Below, piece by piece: positions 1 to 7,213 of a DNA stretch of 64,000 bases; position 1 is the stretch's first letter; each line of letters starts with the position of its first letter. The stretch is from contig NZ_CP035375.1 in NCBI RefSeq assembly GCF_004118935.1, forward strand, positions 992,001 to 1,056,000. Direction: 5' to 3'. The DNA is from Salinibacterium sp. UTAS2018. Lineage in GTDB: Bacteria; Actinomycetota; Actinomycetes; Actinomycetales; Microbacteriaceae. A model generated the notes under the pieces. It searched no databases. It saw only the letters and a list, made by a program, of their open reading frames with translations, and was not told the DNA's origin. The position numbers were made by a program, and so were the translations under genes.

Positions 1-315
<315 letters not shown>

Positions 316-391
316 TCAAGTCTAAACAGCAGCACTGACTTCTCCGTGTGAACCGAGGGATTCCCTCCTGCCACGTGATGGAAAAAGAGAA

Positions 392-1555
392 CTAAACTCC
401 GGCCGGAACCGCAGAAACCGTGCGGGCAATCGTGCACTGCCCCAGAACACGAGTTCCAACGTAAATCACCGCGGTCTGACCTGGTGAAACCCCAATGAGC
501 GGTTCGTGTGGCGTCACGATCAGTTCGGGGCCCGTGGCATCTCCCACGTTGTCCGCGCCCTCGGTCGCCGAAGCGATGCGAGCTACAGCCGGCATAGGGT
601 CGGAGTGAGCGCGAACCTGCACGTGGCACTCGAAGCTCTCCCCCGGCTCGGAGATGAAACCGGATGCTTGAGGGTCGAGCCCAGCCCACGAAAACTTGGT
701 TCCCGCAACCTGCGAGAGCGCGAGAGCTTCGCGCGGCCCGACAACGACCTCGTTGGTCTTGGGACGAATCTCGAGCACGAAACGCGGCTTGCCGTCATCC
801 GTCGGGTAGCCCACATTGAGGCCCTTGCGCTGACCAATCGTGAAGGCCAAAGCACCCTCATGCTTGCCGAGCACATCTCCGTTGCGGTCAAGAATCTCGC
901 CCTGCTCGGCGCCGACTTTGTCCGCGAGCCAGCCGCGAGTGTTGCCGTCGGGAATAAAGCAAATGTCGTGGGAATCGGGCTTGTTGGCTACCGAGAATCC
1001 GCGCTCAGCAGCTTCGGCGCGAATCTCTGCCTTCGAGGGGGTAGCCCCGAGCGGGAACATGCTGTGCGCCAGCTGCTCCGTCGTCAGCACGCCAAGAACG
1101 TAGGACTGGTCCTTGGCCCAGGCAGCGGCACGGTGCAGTTCGCGGTTACCATTCTCATCTTCGATGATGTTGGCGTAGTGACCGGTGGCGACAGCATCGA
1201 ACCCGAGCGCCACCGCCTTCTCCAGAAGGGCGGCGAACTTGATGCGCTCGTTGCAGCGCATGCAGGGGTTCGGAGTGCGACCGGCCGAGTACTCGGCGAT
1301 AAAGTCATCCACCACGTCAAGTTTGAAACGCTCAGAGAAATCCCACACGTAGTACGGGATCCCAATAATGTTGGCGGCCCGCTGGGCATCCATCGAGTCT
1401 TCAATCGTGCAGCAACCGCGAGCGCCGGTGCGCAGGGTTCCGGGTTGCCGGCTCAGCGCCAAATGCACCCCAACAACCTCGTGCCCAGCCTCAACAGCGC
1501 GCGCGGCCGCCACGGCGGAGTCCACTCCGCCACTCATCGCCGCTAAAATCTTCAT
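392..1555 (-). CDS. mnmA: tRNA-specific 2-thiouridylase MnmA
   Basis: MnmA makes the 2-thio group of wobble uridine-34 in Lys, Glu and Gln tRNAs, using sulfur relayed from a cysteine desulfurase and ATP to adenylate the base. The 387-residue protein opens with the PP-loop SGGVDS (residues 8-13). The two catalytic cysteines are visible as C98 in NPCMRC and C199 in HDICFI, close to positions 102 and 199 of the E. coli enzyme. The ATG is preceded by TACACT and a 6-base spacer with no Shine-Dalgarno, so a leaderless transcript is likely. ligA follows; the cysteine desulfurase gene upstream at 2459-3640 is the natural sulfur donor. Confidence 0.97.
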   Translation of the reverse strand: MKILAAMSGGVDSAVAAARAVEAGHEVVGVHLALSRQPGTLRTGARGCCTIEDSMDAQRAANIIGIPYYVWDFSERFKLDVVDDFIAEYSAGRTPNPCMRCNERIKFAALLEKAVALGFDAVATGHYANIIEDENGNRELHRAAAWAKDQSYVLGVLTTEQLAHSMFPLGATPSKAEIRAEAAERGFSVANKPDSHDICFIPDGNTRGWLADKVGAEQGEILDRNGDVLGKHEGALAFTIGQRKGLNVGYPTDDGKPRFVLEIRPKTNEVVVGPREALALSQVAGTKFSWAGLDPQASGFISEPGESFECHVQVRAHSDPMPAVARIASATEGADNVGDATGPELIVTPHEPLIGVSPGQTAVIYVGTRVLGQCTIARTVSAVPAGV

Positions 1556-1561
1556 CCGTCC

Positions 1562-1567
1562 AGTGTA
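1562..1567 (-). promoter_or_regulatory. -10 box for leaderless mnmA
   Basis: TACACT lies exactly 6 bases before the mnmA ATG, fitting TAnnnT at the position expected if transcription starts on the start codon. No -35 is obvious. Confidence 0.5.
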
Positions 1568-1651
1568 CGAGACGAGTTGCTGGGCAAGTTCCGGGCGGAA
1601 CGTTCGCGGGCGAGCGCGCCGTGCCGCACTCTACTCATACTGCTCCGCACG

Positions 1652-1906
1652 CTACTGCGGGATGTCAGTGAGAGTTTTCTCGATGCTCGCGAGGCGCTGT
1701 TCCACGACATCCAATCGCTGAAGCAGCGCACGGTTGGTTTCGAGGCTCTGGTCAGCAAGCGCACGATAGTCGCCGCCGGCCTGAGCATCCGCGACGTACT
1801 TCGCTGTTTCTGCCTTCTTGTTGGTGGAGTTATGGATGACGCCCGCAATGATGCCCACGATGGCGACAATGCCGATCCAGAACCAGAGGCTATAAAAGAC
1901 TTCCAT
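1652..1906 (-). CDS. Small single-helix membrane protein with C-terminal coiled coil
   Basis: An 84-residue protein. The chosen ATG (1906) has AAAGGAAA a few bases upstream; an upstream in-frame start would add eight residues with no ribosome site. Residues about 3-22 (FYSLWFWIGIVAIVGIIAGV) form one membrane helix. The rest is charged and predicted helical, ending in heptad-like leucines (LLQRLDVVEQRLASIEKTL), so it is probably a cytoplasmic coiled coil. It lies about 55 bases downstream of an ArsR-like regulator on the same strand, which suggests co-transcription. No named family is recognised. Confidence 0.7.
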   Translation of the reverse strand: MEVFYSLWFWIGIVAIVGIIAGVIHNSTNKKAETAKYVADAQAGGDYRALADQSLETNRALLQRLDVVEQRLASIEKTLTDIPQ

Positions 1907-1961
1907 TATTTTCCTTTGTGAGAGTTGCAACTAGATAATGTTTGGGATGCCGTGGCCGGCT

Positions 1962-2309
1962 TCACGATGCGCCGGCCGCGTCGGCCGCGTCGCCTTCATT
2001 CTCGACCTCGCCGTCCCTCACCGACTGCGCTACCGCGCGGGCAAGCAACGCCGGAGTGACGGTGACGCGAAACGGAACGACCTCGAAGAGCTTGAGTGCT
2101 TTGCCGTCGTCGCTGAGCTCGTGATGCCCGGCGACGAATCCCGCTTCTTCGAGCTTGGCGAGGTGCATATAGAGCAGGGCGCGGGACATTCCGACGCGGC
2201 GGGCCAACTCGCTCACGTGTTGTTGGCCGCTCGATAACTCGGCCAGAATGCGCATGCGCTGCGGGTTCGCCACGGCGGCTAACCACGCTCCAAGCTCTTC
2301 TGAATTCAC
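1962..2309 (-). CDS. ArsR-like winged-helix transcriptional regulator
   Basis: A 115-residue DNA-binding protein. The core ANPQRMRILAEL...QQHVSELARRVGMSRALLYMHLAKLEEAGFV is a textbook ArsR-type winged helix, with the recognition helix around SRALLYMHL. No cysteine metal-binding cluster is visible, so metal sensing is not supported. The GTG at 2309 is chosen because GAAAGGAA precedes it at good spacing; an upstream GTG would add 31 residues with no homology-like content. It sits directly upstream of the small membrane protein gene and probably regulates that pair. Confidence 0.82.
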   Translation of the reverse strand: MNSEELGAWLAAVANPQRMRILAELSSGQQHVSELARRVGMSRALLYMHLAKLEEAGFVAGHHELSDDGKALKLFEVVPFRVTVTPALLARAVAQSVRDGEVENEGDAADAAGAS

Positions 2310-2458
2310 CAGATTCCTTTCACCTGCAATAAAAAACTTACAGGTGCGAAGGTGCTGAGTCAATGGTGTGGCGCGTGAGGACATGCACCGTCGGGCCACC
2401 ACGCCGCCGGCGCCGGCAACGGGGACAGCAACAGCGTCGCTGGAGCCTGGAGCGCCGC

Positions 2459-3640
2459 CTAGCCGCGCCCCAGCACGGTCATCCGGTCAGAGTATCCAGC
2501 GCTACGGGCTTGCTCCACGGCTTTCGGGAGAGCGGCAACGAACTGCTCCACCTCGTCAGTCGTGCTTGACTCCCCCAACGAGATGCGCAGGGCTCCGCGC
2601 GCTGCGGGTTCGTCAAGGCCCATCGCCAGCAAGACGTGGCTCGCTTCGGGCACTCCCGCCTGGCAGGCGGAGCCAGTCGAGACGCTGAAGCCCGCGACAT
2701 CCAGCAAGAACAGCAGAGAGTCGCCCTCGCAACCGGGGAAAGTGAAATGAGCGTTGCCTGGTAAACGATCGCTCGGGTCACCGCGCAACACGGCCTCGGG
2801 AACGGCTGTCTGCACTCCGGCGATGAGCGAATCACGCAGCGTCGTAAGCCTGGTCGCCTGCTCAGCCAAGTCGGCGGTGGCCTCACGTGCCGCCGCGGCA
2901 AAGGCGACCGCGCCGGGCGCGTCCATAGTTCCCGAGCGTGCGCGCTGCTGGCTACCACCGTGAATAAGAGGAGTGACGGATGCCGAGCGCGCAATCACGA
3001 GCGCTCCGACGCCAACCGGACCACCGATCTTGTGAGCCGAGACACTGAGCGCCGCGACACCGGCCGCGTGAAAGTCAATAGGAACGTAGCCGAACGCCGA
3101 CACGGCATCCACATGCACCGGAACGCCGTGGGCCGCCGCAAGCGCGGCAATCTCGGCGACCGGCTGCAGGCTACCCACCTCGTTATTTGCCCACAACATC
3201 GAGACCAGCGCGACATCGTCGGCGAGCGCACTCCGCACATAGTCGACATCGATGCGACCGAGAGTATCGACCGGAATCCAGTCGAGTTCTGCACCTTCGT
3301 GGGCCCGCATCCATTCGACCGCATCGATCGTTGCGTGATGTTCTGCCTGCGCGACGAGCACTCGGCGGCGCTCAACGGCACCCGAGTTTCGCGTCCAGTA
3401 CAACCCTTTAAGGGCAAGATTGATGGCTTCGGTACCGCCCGAAGTAAAAGTGACCTCTACCGAATCTGCGCCAACGCTCGCCGCGACAGTTTCTCGCGCC
3501 TCTTCAAGCATTCGCTTCGCCGCTTGGCCCTGAGAGTGAATCGACGAGGGGTTACCCACCACAGGCAGTGCCGCCGCGAAAGCCTGCACTACCGAAGGGC
3601 GCATAGGCGTTGTGGCCGCGTGGTCGAGATAAATGGTCAC
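2459..3640 (-). CDS. Cysteine desulfurase (NifS/IscS family, class V aminotransferase fold)
   Basis: A PLP enzyme that converts cysteine to alanine and passes the sulfur as a persulfide, here most plausibly to MnmA and Fe-S assembly. Landmarks in the 393-residue product are IYLDHAATTP at the N-terminus, EHHATID, the PLP lysine in SAHKIGG (about K204) and the active-site cysteine in STGSACQAG (about C326), matching IscS geometry. The GTG at 3640 is chosen for the GGAG five bases before it. An in-frame ATG at 3673 would add 11 residues. A 17-codon Cys-rich frame ends in a GTGA overlap with this start (see 3637-3690). Confidence 0.95.
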   Translation of the reverse strand: MTIYLDHAATTPMRPSVVQAFAAALPVVGNPSSIHSQGQAAKRMLEEARETVAASVGADSVEVTFTSGGTEAINLALKGLYWTRNSGAVERRRVLVAQAEHHATIDAVEWMRAHEGAELDWIPVDTLGRIDVDYVRSALADDVALVSMLWANNEVGSLQPVAEIAALAAAHGVPVHVDAVSAFGYVPIDFHAAGVAALSVSAHKIGGPVGVGALVIARSASVTPLIHGGSQQRARSGTMDAPGAVAFAAAAREATADLAEQATRLTTLRDSLIAGVQTAVPEAVLRGDPSDRLPGNAHFTFPGCEGDSLLFLLDVAGFSVSTGSACQAGVPEASHVLLAMGLDEPAARGALRISLGESSTTDEVEQFVAALPKAVEQARSAGYSDRMTVLGRG

Positions 3641-3690
3641 CGTAACTCCGTTACTCCGCCACAGCATCCGCATAAATGGCTGTGTGTCAT
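3637..3690 (-). CDS. Candidate Cys-rich leader peptide of the cysteine desulfurase gene
   Basis: A 17-codon frame, MTHSHLCGCCGGVTELR, with three Cys codons in four (TGC GGA TGC TGT). Its TGA overlaps the GTG start of the cysteine desulfurase (GTGA), and the desulfurase Shine-Dalgarno lies inside its last codons, a layout that permits translational coupling. The sequence before its ATG has only a weak -10 candidate (CGATCT with 6-base spacer), and a better box (TAGAGT, 3692-3697) would start transcription just inside the frame. Its expression is therefore less secure than that of the sister frame at 3704. Confidence 0.45.
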   Translation of the reverse strand: MTHSHLCGCCGGVTELR

Positions 3691-3696
3691 TACTCT
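3691..3696 (+). promoter_or_regulatory. -10 box for the leaderless ybaK leader ORF
   Basis: TACTCT lies 7 bases before the ATG at 3704, fitting TAnnnT for a leaderless start. Any promoter for the divergent desulfurase gene must overlap this same short interval. Confidence 0.5.
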
Positions 3697-3703
3697 AGAT
3701 CGC

Positions 3704-3757
3704 ATGCACTGCTGCTTCGACCCGGCTCCCCCTCGCTCGCGGGCAAACGATCGCTGA
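3704..3757 (+). CDS. Candidate Cys/Pro leader peptide upstream of the Cys-tRNA(Pro) deacylase
   Basis: A 17-codon frame, MHCCFDPAPPRSRANDR, with tandem Cys codons at positions 3-4 and three Pro codons at 7, 9 and 10. It ends TGATG, sharing an A with the ATG of the YbaK-type gene, which has no Shine-Dalgarno of its own and may rely on ribosomes finishing this frame. The downstream enzyme hydrolyses Cys wrongly attached to tRNA-Pro, so Cys and Pro codons are apt sensors. Polycysteine leaderless leader peptides that attenuate cysteine genes are known in mycobacteria; function here is inferred. Confidence 0.55.
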   Translation: MHCCFDPAPPRSRANDR

Positions 3758-4233
3758 TGGCGCTCGGAACCCCAGCCACCGTTGCGCTCGATGCGCTCGG
3801 CATCACCTTCACTGCACACCCCTACGCGCACGACGCCAGCAACCAGGACTATGGCATCGAAGCCGCCACCGTCCTCGGAGTTTCTCCCGAGCAGGTCTTC
3901 AAGACCCTCATGACCGTGGTGGATGACGAGATGATCGTTGCCGTCGTTCCCGTTTCGGGAAAACTCGACCTCAAAGCGCTCGCCTCGACTCTGGGCGGCA
4001 AGAAGGCGACGATGGCCGAGCCCGCGGTTGCACAGCGACGTACCGGTTATGTGCTGGGCGGCATCAGCCCGATTGGGCAAAGGCTCCCCCACCGAACCGT
4101 GATCGATGAGACCGTCGAACTCTTTGAGACCGTGTTCGTGAGCGGCGGCACACGCGGATTCGACATTGAGCTTTCGCCCGCCGACCTTCTTCGCGCTACC
4201 GACGCTCACGTCGGCGCGATTGCTCGCGACTAG
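3757..4233 (+). CDS. ybaK: YbaK/EbsC family Cys-tRNA(Pro)/Cys-tRNA(Cys) deacylase
   Basis: A 158-residue trans-editing enzyme that clears Cys mischarged onto tRNA-Pro by prolyl-tRNA synthetase. The start matches the family's usual opening (MALGTPATVAL). KTLMTVVDDEMIVAVVPVSGKLDLK and the GGISPIGQR motif with the following hydrophobic strand are family landmarks. No ribosome site precedes the ATG; it overlaps the stop of the leader frame at 3704-3757. It diverges from the cysteine desulfurase and converges on the thioredoxin-like gene, with the two stop codons sharing CTAG. Confidence 0.93.
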   Translation: MALGTPATVALDALGITFTAHPYAHDASNQDYGIEAATVLGVSPEQVFKTLMTVVDDEMIVAVVPVSGKLDLKALASTLGGKKATMAEPAVAQRRTGYVLGGISPIGQRLPHRTVIDETVELFETVFVSGGTRGFDIELSPADLLRATDAHVGAIARD

Positions 4234-5186
4234 TAGAGCAGCAATGTGAGTCGGCGACGAGCATCTGCTACGCGAGGATCTTCGGCGCCAGCGATTTCGA
4301 AATAGTCGAGCAAGCGGGTGCGAATAGCGCCTTTGCCATTGGCGTCTGCTGAGGGAAAGAGCTCGAGCAGTCGGTCGAAGGCGTCGCCCAGATGACCACC
4401 AGAGATATCGAGGTCAGCCACGGCGAGCTGAGCCTCGACATCGGCAGGAGCTTGAGCTGCGGCACTGCGCACCGAGTCAGCGGTATGCCCTTCAAGCCGA
4501 GCCAACAGCGAAACCTGAGCGAGCCCGGCGATGGCCTGTTGGTCGCGCGGGTTCTGCGTGATAGCCGTCTTGTAGGCCTCGATCGCCGTAGCGAAGTCGC
4601 CAGCAGAAATCGCGTCGAAAGCTTCTTGGTGCAAGGGAGGTAGCGGCTCTTCGACCGGTTCTACGGCCTCGTCCTCCGCCGTTTCATCGGCCGCAGGCAA
4701 TGTGCCCGTCACCTTGTTTTCGGCAGCGAGCTGCAAAACCTGTTCAAGCACCTCTTTGAGGTCGTTCTCCGGCATGATGCCGCTAAACAACTGCACGGGG
4801 CGCCCGCCGATGACGGCTGCGACAGTCGGCACCTCTTGCACTTGGAACGCTTGCACCAACTGGGGGTTTGCCGTGGCATCCACGGTGACCAAGGCGAACC
4901 GGCCCTTGTACTGGGCGATCGTCGGTTCGAGCGATGCTTCGATTCCTTGGCCAAAGAACTCAACGATGACGGGCACCGTATTGGAGAGTTCAAGAACTTG
5001 GGCAAAGGAGGCATCGTTCGCACTCGTGGCGTAGCCGCTCGGCGCCCGAGACTCGGCAGCAGCATCTGCGGGAGCATCTCCCGCCGGAGCACCCGCCGCC
5101 GAGGCGGGAGTGTTGTGCTGGCGAACGAGCGACGAAAGGTCGACAGCTCCGCGAAGACTAGCGGCGTTCAGGGGGGCGTTTGTCAT
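4230..5186 (-). CDS. Thioredoxin-fold/TPR protein, CnoX/YbbN-like, lacking the redox CXXC
   Basis: A 318-residue cytoplasmic protein. After a disordered Ala/Pro-rich N-terminus (about residues 25-50) comes a thioredoxin fold: VPVIVEFF, then GQGIEAS where CGPC would be, VTVDATANPQLVQAFQVQEVPTVAAV with the cis-Pro, and GRPVQLFSG. An acidic linker leads to TPR-like helices (EAFDAISAGDFATAIEAYKTAITQNP) to the C-terminus. This is the architecture of YbbN/CnoX holdase co-chaperones, and loss of the cysteines rules out disulfide chemistry. Its ATG overlaps the stop of the upstream membrane protein gene by four bases, so the two are translationally coupled. Confidence 0.85.
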   Translation of the reverse strand: MTNAPLNAASLRGAVDLSSLVRQHNTPASAAGAPAGDAPADAAAESRAPSGYATSANDASFAQVLELSNTVPVIVEFFGQGIEASLEPTIAQYKGRFALVTVDATANPQLVQAFQVQEVPTVAAVIGGRPVQLFSGIMPENDLKEVLEQVLQLAAENKVTGTLPAADETAEDEAVEPVEEPLPPLHQEAFDAISAGDFATAIEAYKTAITQNPRDQQAIAGLAQVSLLARLEGHTADSVRSAAAQAPADVEAQLAVADLDISGGHLGDAFDRLLELFPSADANGKGAIRTRLLDYFEIAGAEDPRVADARRRLTLLLY

Positions 5187-6931
5187 TTCAACTCCGATGC
5201 TTCAACGAGTCCTTGGGTGTAGCCGAGCAGAACGATTTTCTCGTCGTTGCCCGCGGCAGGAACATAGAAGAGTAATTGATCACCGTAGGTCGACTTGATG
5301 CCTTCTTCGGTGATCGAGATTCCCGAGAGAGCCTTGGTCTGACCGCTGAAGGTAACGGCAGAGCCTTCTTCCTTCGGAGCAGCGACCTTGGTCTCGTAGA
5401 GATGGACCGCGACGATGGCACCGGCGTCAACCGTGGCCATGGCGATGGGATCCGCAGCGCCTAGTTCGTGGCCATAAGTAAGAGTGGCGGTGCTCGATAG
5501 AGCGGCCTTCTCTTTCTTTTTCACCGCGAGCCCGACGCTCTCGCGCAAGCTGTCACCCTCGACTTGGAAGTCGAGGTAGGAGTCGCTGTCGAGATCCTGC
5601 TCGAGAATTTCGGCATAGTCGAGCGCAACCTCGGTCGGCGATGAGCGCAGCAGGCCGCTGTCGGCCGGCAGACGTGAGGTTCCGACGCTAGCCGCGGCAA
5701 CGTCGGGGAACACAACTGACGGTTCGAGATTGATGGCGTAGCTGACCTTGTAATTGTCGCGCGGCGCTTTTTGCTCGAGGAAGAGTGCGATCGGCGCAAC
5801 CGTGGAATCGGTCTCGTCAAGGATGATCGTGAACACAGTGCGCGGCCACGTGTCGGTTTGCTGAGGGAGAGTGAGCTGCACGGGACCATCCGGGATGGCG
5901 ACGGGCAGAGCAATATCGTCATCGGCTTCACGCATCTTGTAATTCGCGAGCCGATACTCAAGCGCAGCGTCTGAGAAGCGGGTCTCAATAAGGTCGGCGT
6001 CACGTTCGTCATCGGCCTCTTGAGAGACGGCACTGATCTGGGCGACGATCTTCTCGATCTGGCGAACAGCAACCGCGGGCGCCGTAACAGCGGGCGCCTC
6101 GTCTGTGGCAGCAGGGCTTGGCGACGGAACTGTCTGGTCGGCGGCTGAATTAGGCGCGGTCGACGCGGTGCATCCGCTGAGGATTATTGCGCTCACGAGA
6201 ACCGCGGGGATAGCGATCCGCGCGCTTGTGCGGAGCGACGACGCGTCGCTGGCCTGTGAACCACGCTTCGACTGCTTGTAGCGAGCCTTCTTAGGAACCT
6301 TCGGCATCTTCTGCGGCTTGCGGCGCGGGCCGCCAGCGCGGCGCATGTTGTGCACCGCCCACATCAGGAAGATGAGGCCGATGAGTAATACACCGGCACC
6401 GCCCATGATGAGCGTGCCAGCCCAGGGCGTGCTGTTGTCGAGGGGCCACGAAAGCGATACGGCGTTGGGGGCGGGCTCTGTTCCATCTGACGCCAGAATG
6501 AACGACACGTCAGTCGGAATTTTCACGGTGAGCGCCAGCTCGTTCTCGGCCTCGTAGTTCTCTAGCCAGAGGTCTGAGTTGTACGGGTCGGGAACCTCTT
6601 GCTCGGTTCCCGCGATCGTTTCGGTCGTCAGATCGCCCGTCTCGGGGTCGATGGACACCATGTTGTAGCTTGCGTCGCCCACCCAGGCGAGCACGTCGGT
6701 GGAGCGACCGTACGCAGCCACAATCCGGCGGGGGCCTTCAATCCGGATGGTCTGGTTGCCCGAGAACGTGTTGAACGCCTCGCCGCTGATCACGGTGAGT
6801 GGCGCTGTGCCGTCCATCTCCGCGGAGACTGACACCTCATCCGGGGTCGCAAGAATGGTTTGCTGAGCAATGCCGTAGCCGATCATGACGGCTGCGAGCA
6901 TGAAGCTCACTATGGCGAGAACGAATCTCAC
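5183..6931 (-). CDS. Three-helix membrane protein with internal lipobox-like segment
   Basis: A 582-residue protein of no recognised family. The GTG at 6931 is used because AAAGGAGAGATA precedes it. Visible parts: membrane helix about 2-21; an outside domain of about 150 residues; helix about 173-194; a very basic cytoplasmic linker (RRKPQKMPKVPKKARYKQSK); a third helix about 238-254 ending IILSGC, which resembles a lipobox; then a Ser/Pro/Ala-rich stretch and a folded extracellular domain of about 300 residues. It reads like a membrane protein fused to a lipoprotein. It is coupled by a 4-base overlap to the thioredoxin-like gene. Confidence 0.72.
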   Translation of the reverse strand: MRFVLAIVSFMLAAVMIGYGIAQQTILATPDEVSVSAEMDGTAPLTVISGEAFNTFSGNQTIRIEGPRRIVAAYGRSTDVLAWVGDASYNMVSIDPETGDLTTETIAGTEQEVPDPYNSDLWLENYEAENELALTVKIPTDVSFILASDGTEPAPNAVSLSWPLDNSTPWAGTLIMGGAGVLLIGLIFLMWAVHNMRRAGGPRRKPQKMPKVPKKARYKQSKRGSQASDASSLRTSARIAIPAVLVSAIILSGCTASTAPNSAADQTVPSPSPAATDEAPAVTAPAVAVRQIEKIVAQISAVSQEADDERDADLIETRFSDAALEYRLANYKMREADDDIALPVAIPDGPVQLTLPQQTDTWPRTVFTIILDETDSTVAPIALFLEQKAPRDNYKVSYAINLEPSVVFPDVAAASVGTSRLPADSGLLRSSPTEVALDYAEILEQDLDSDSYLDFQVEGDSLRESVGLAVKKKEKAALSSTATLTYGHELGAADPIAMATVDAGAIVAVHLYETKVAAPKEEGSAVTFSGQTKALSGISITEEGIKSTYGDQLLFYVPAAGNDEKIVLLGYTQGLVEASELK

Positions 6932-7088
6932 TATCTCTCCTTTCGTGTTGCCCACGATGACTCACGGAAAGAAAACCCATGCCACGTTGGCAGAACCTCA
7001 GCTGGTCTGGAGGTAGGGGCCCCATCCACTCGGGAAGGCAACATCAAAGACGTTCAAGAATAGCCGATCGTTTCCAGCCCACCTAGTT

Positions 7089-7118
7089 ACTCTTCTGGGA
7101 AGTATCTGGGAGAAGAGT
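7089..7118. repeat. Inverted repeat upstream of the coiled-coil gene
   Basis: ACTCTTCT (7089-7096) and AGAAGAGT (7111-7118) form a perfect 8-base stem with a 14-base loop. It could be a terminator or an operator for the gene starting at 7214. Confidence 0.4.
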
Positions 7119-7153
7119 GAACGCCACGATGCGGGTTCGAAACGAGGATGACA

Positions 7154-7178
7154 GGAGGCCTCCGCGCCCCACTAAACT
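7154..7178 (+). promoter_or_regulatory. Candidate promoter region of the coiled-coil gene
   Basis: TAAACT at 7173-7178 is a good -10 box about 35 bases before the TTG start. The perfect palindrome GGAGGCCTCC (7154-7163) sits just upstream and could be a protein-binding site. No convincing -35 was found. Confidence 0.4.
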
Positions 7179-7213
7179 CAGAGGGTTCATTCCGCAGACA
7201 TCGAGGAGAAATC

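Noticed and set aside
3706..4209. The minus-strand frame ending MTHSHLCGCCGGVTELR as one 190-codon gene
   Set aside because: Its upstream part is antisense to ybaK and has no independent support; only the last 17 codons, outside ybaK, are considered as the leader candidate.
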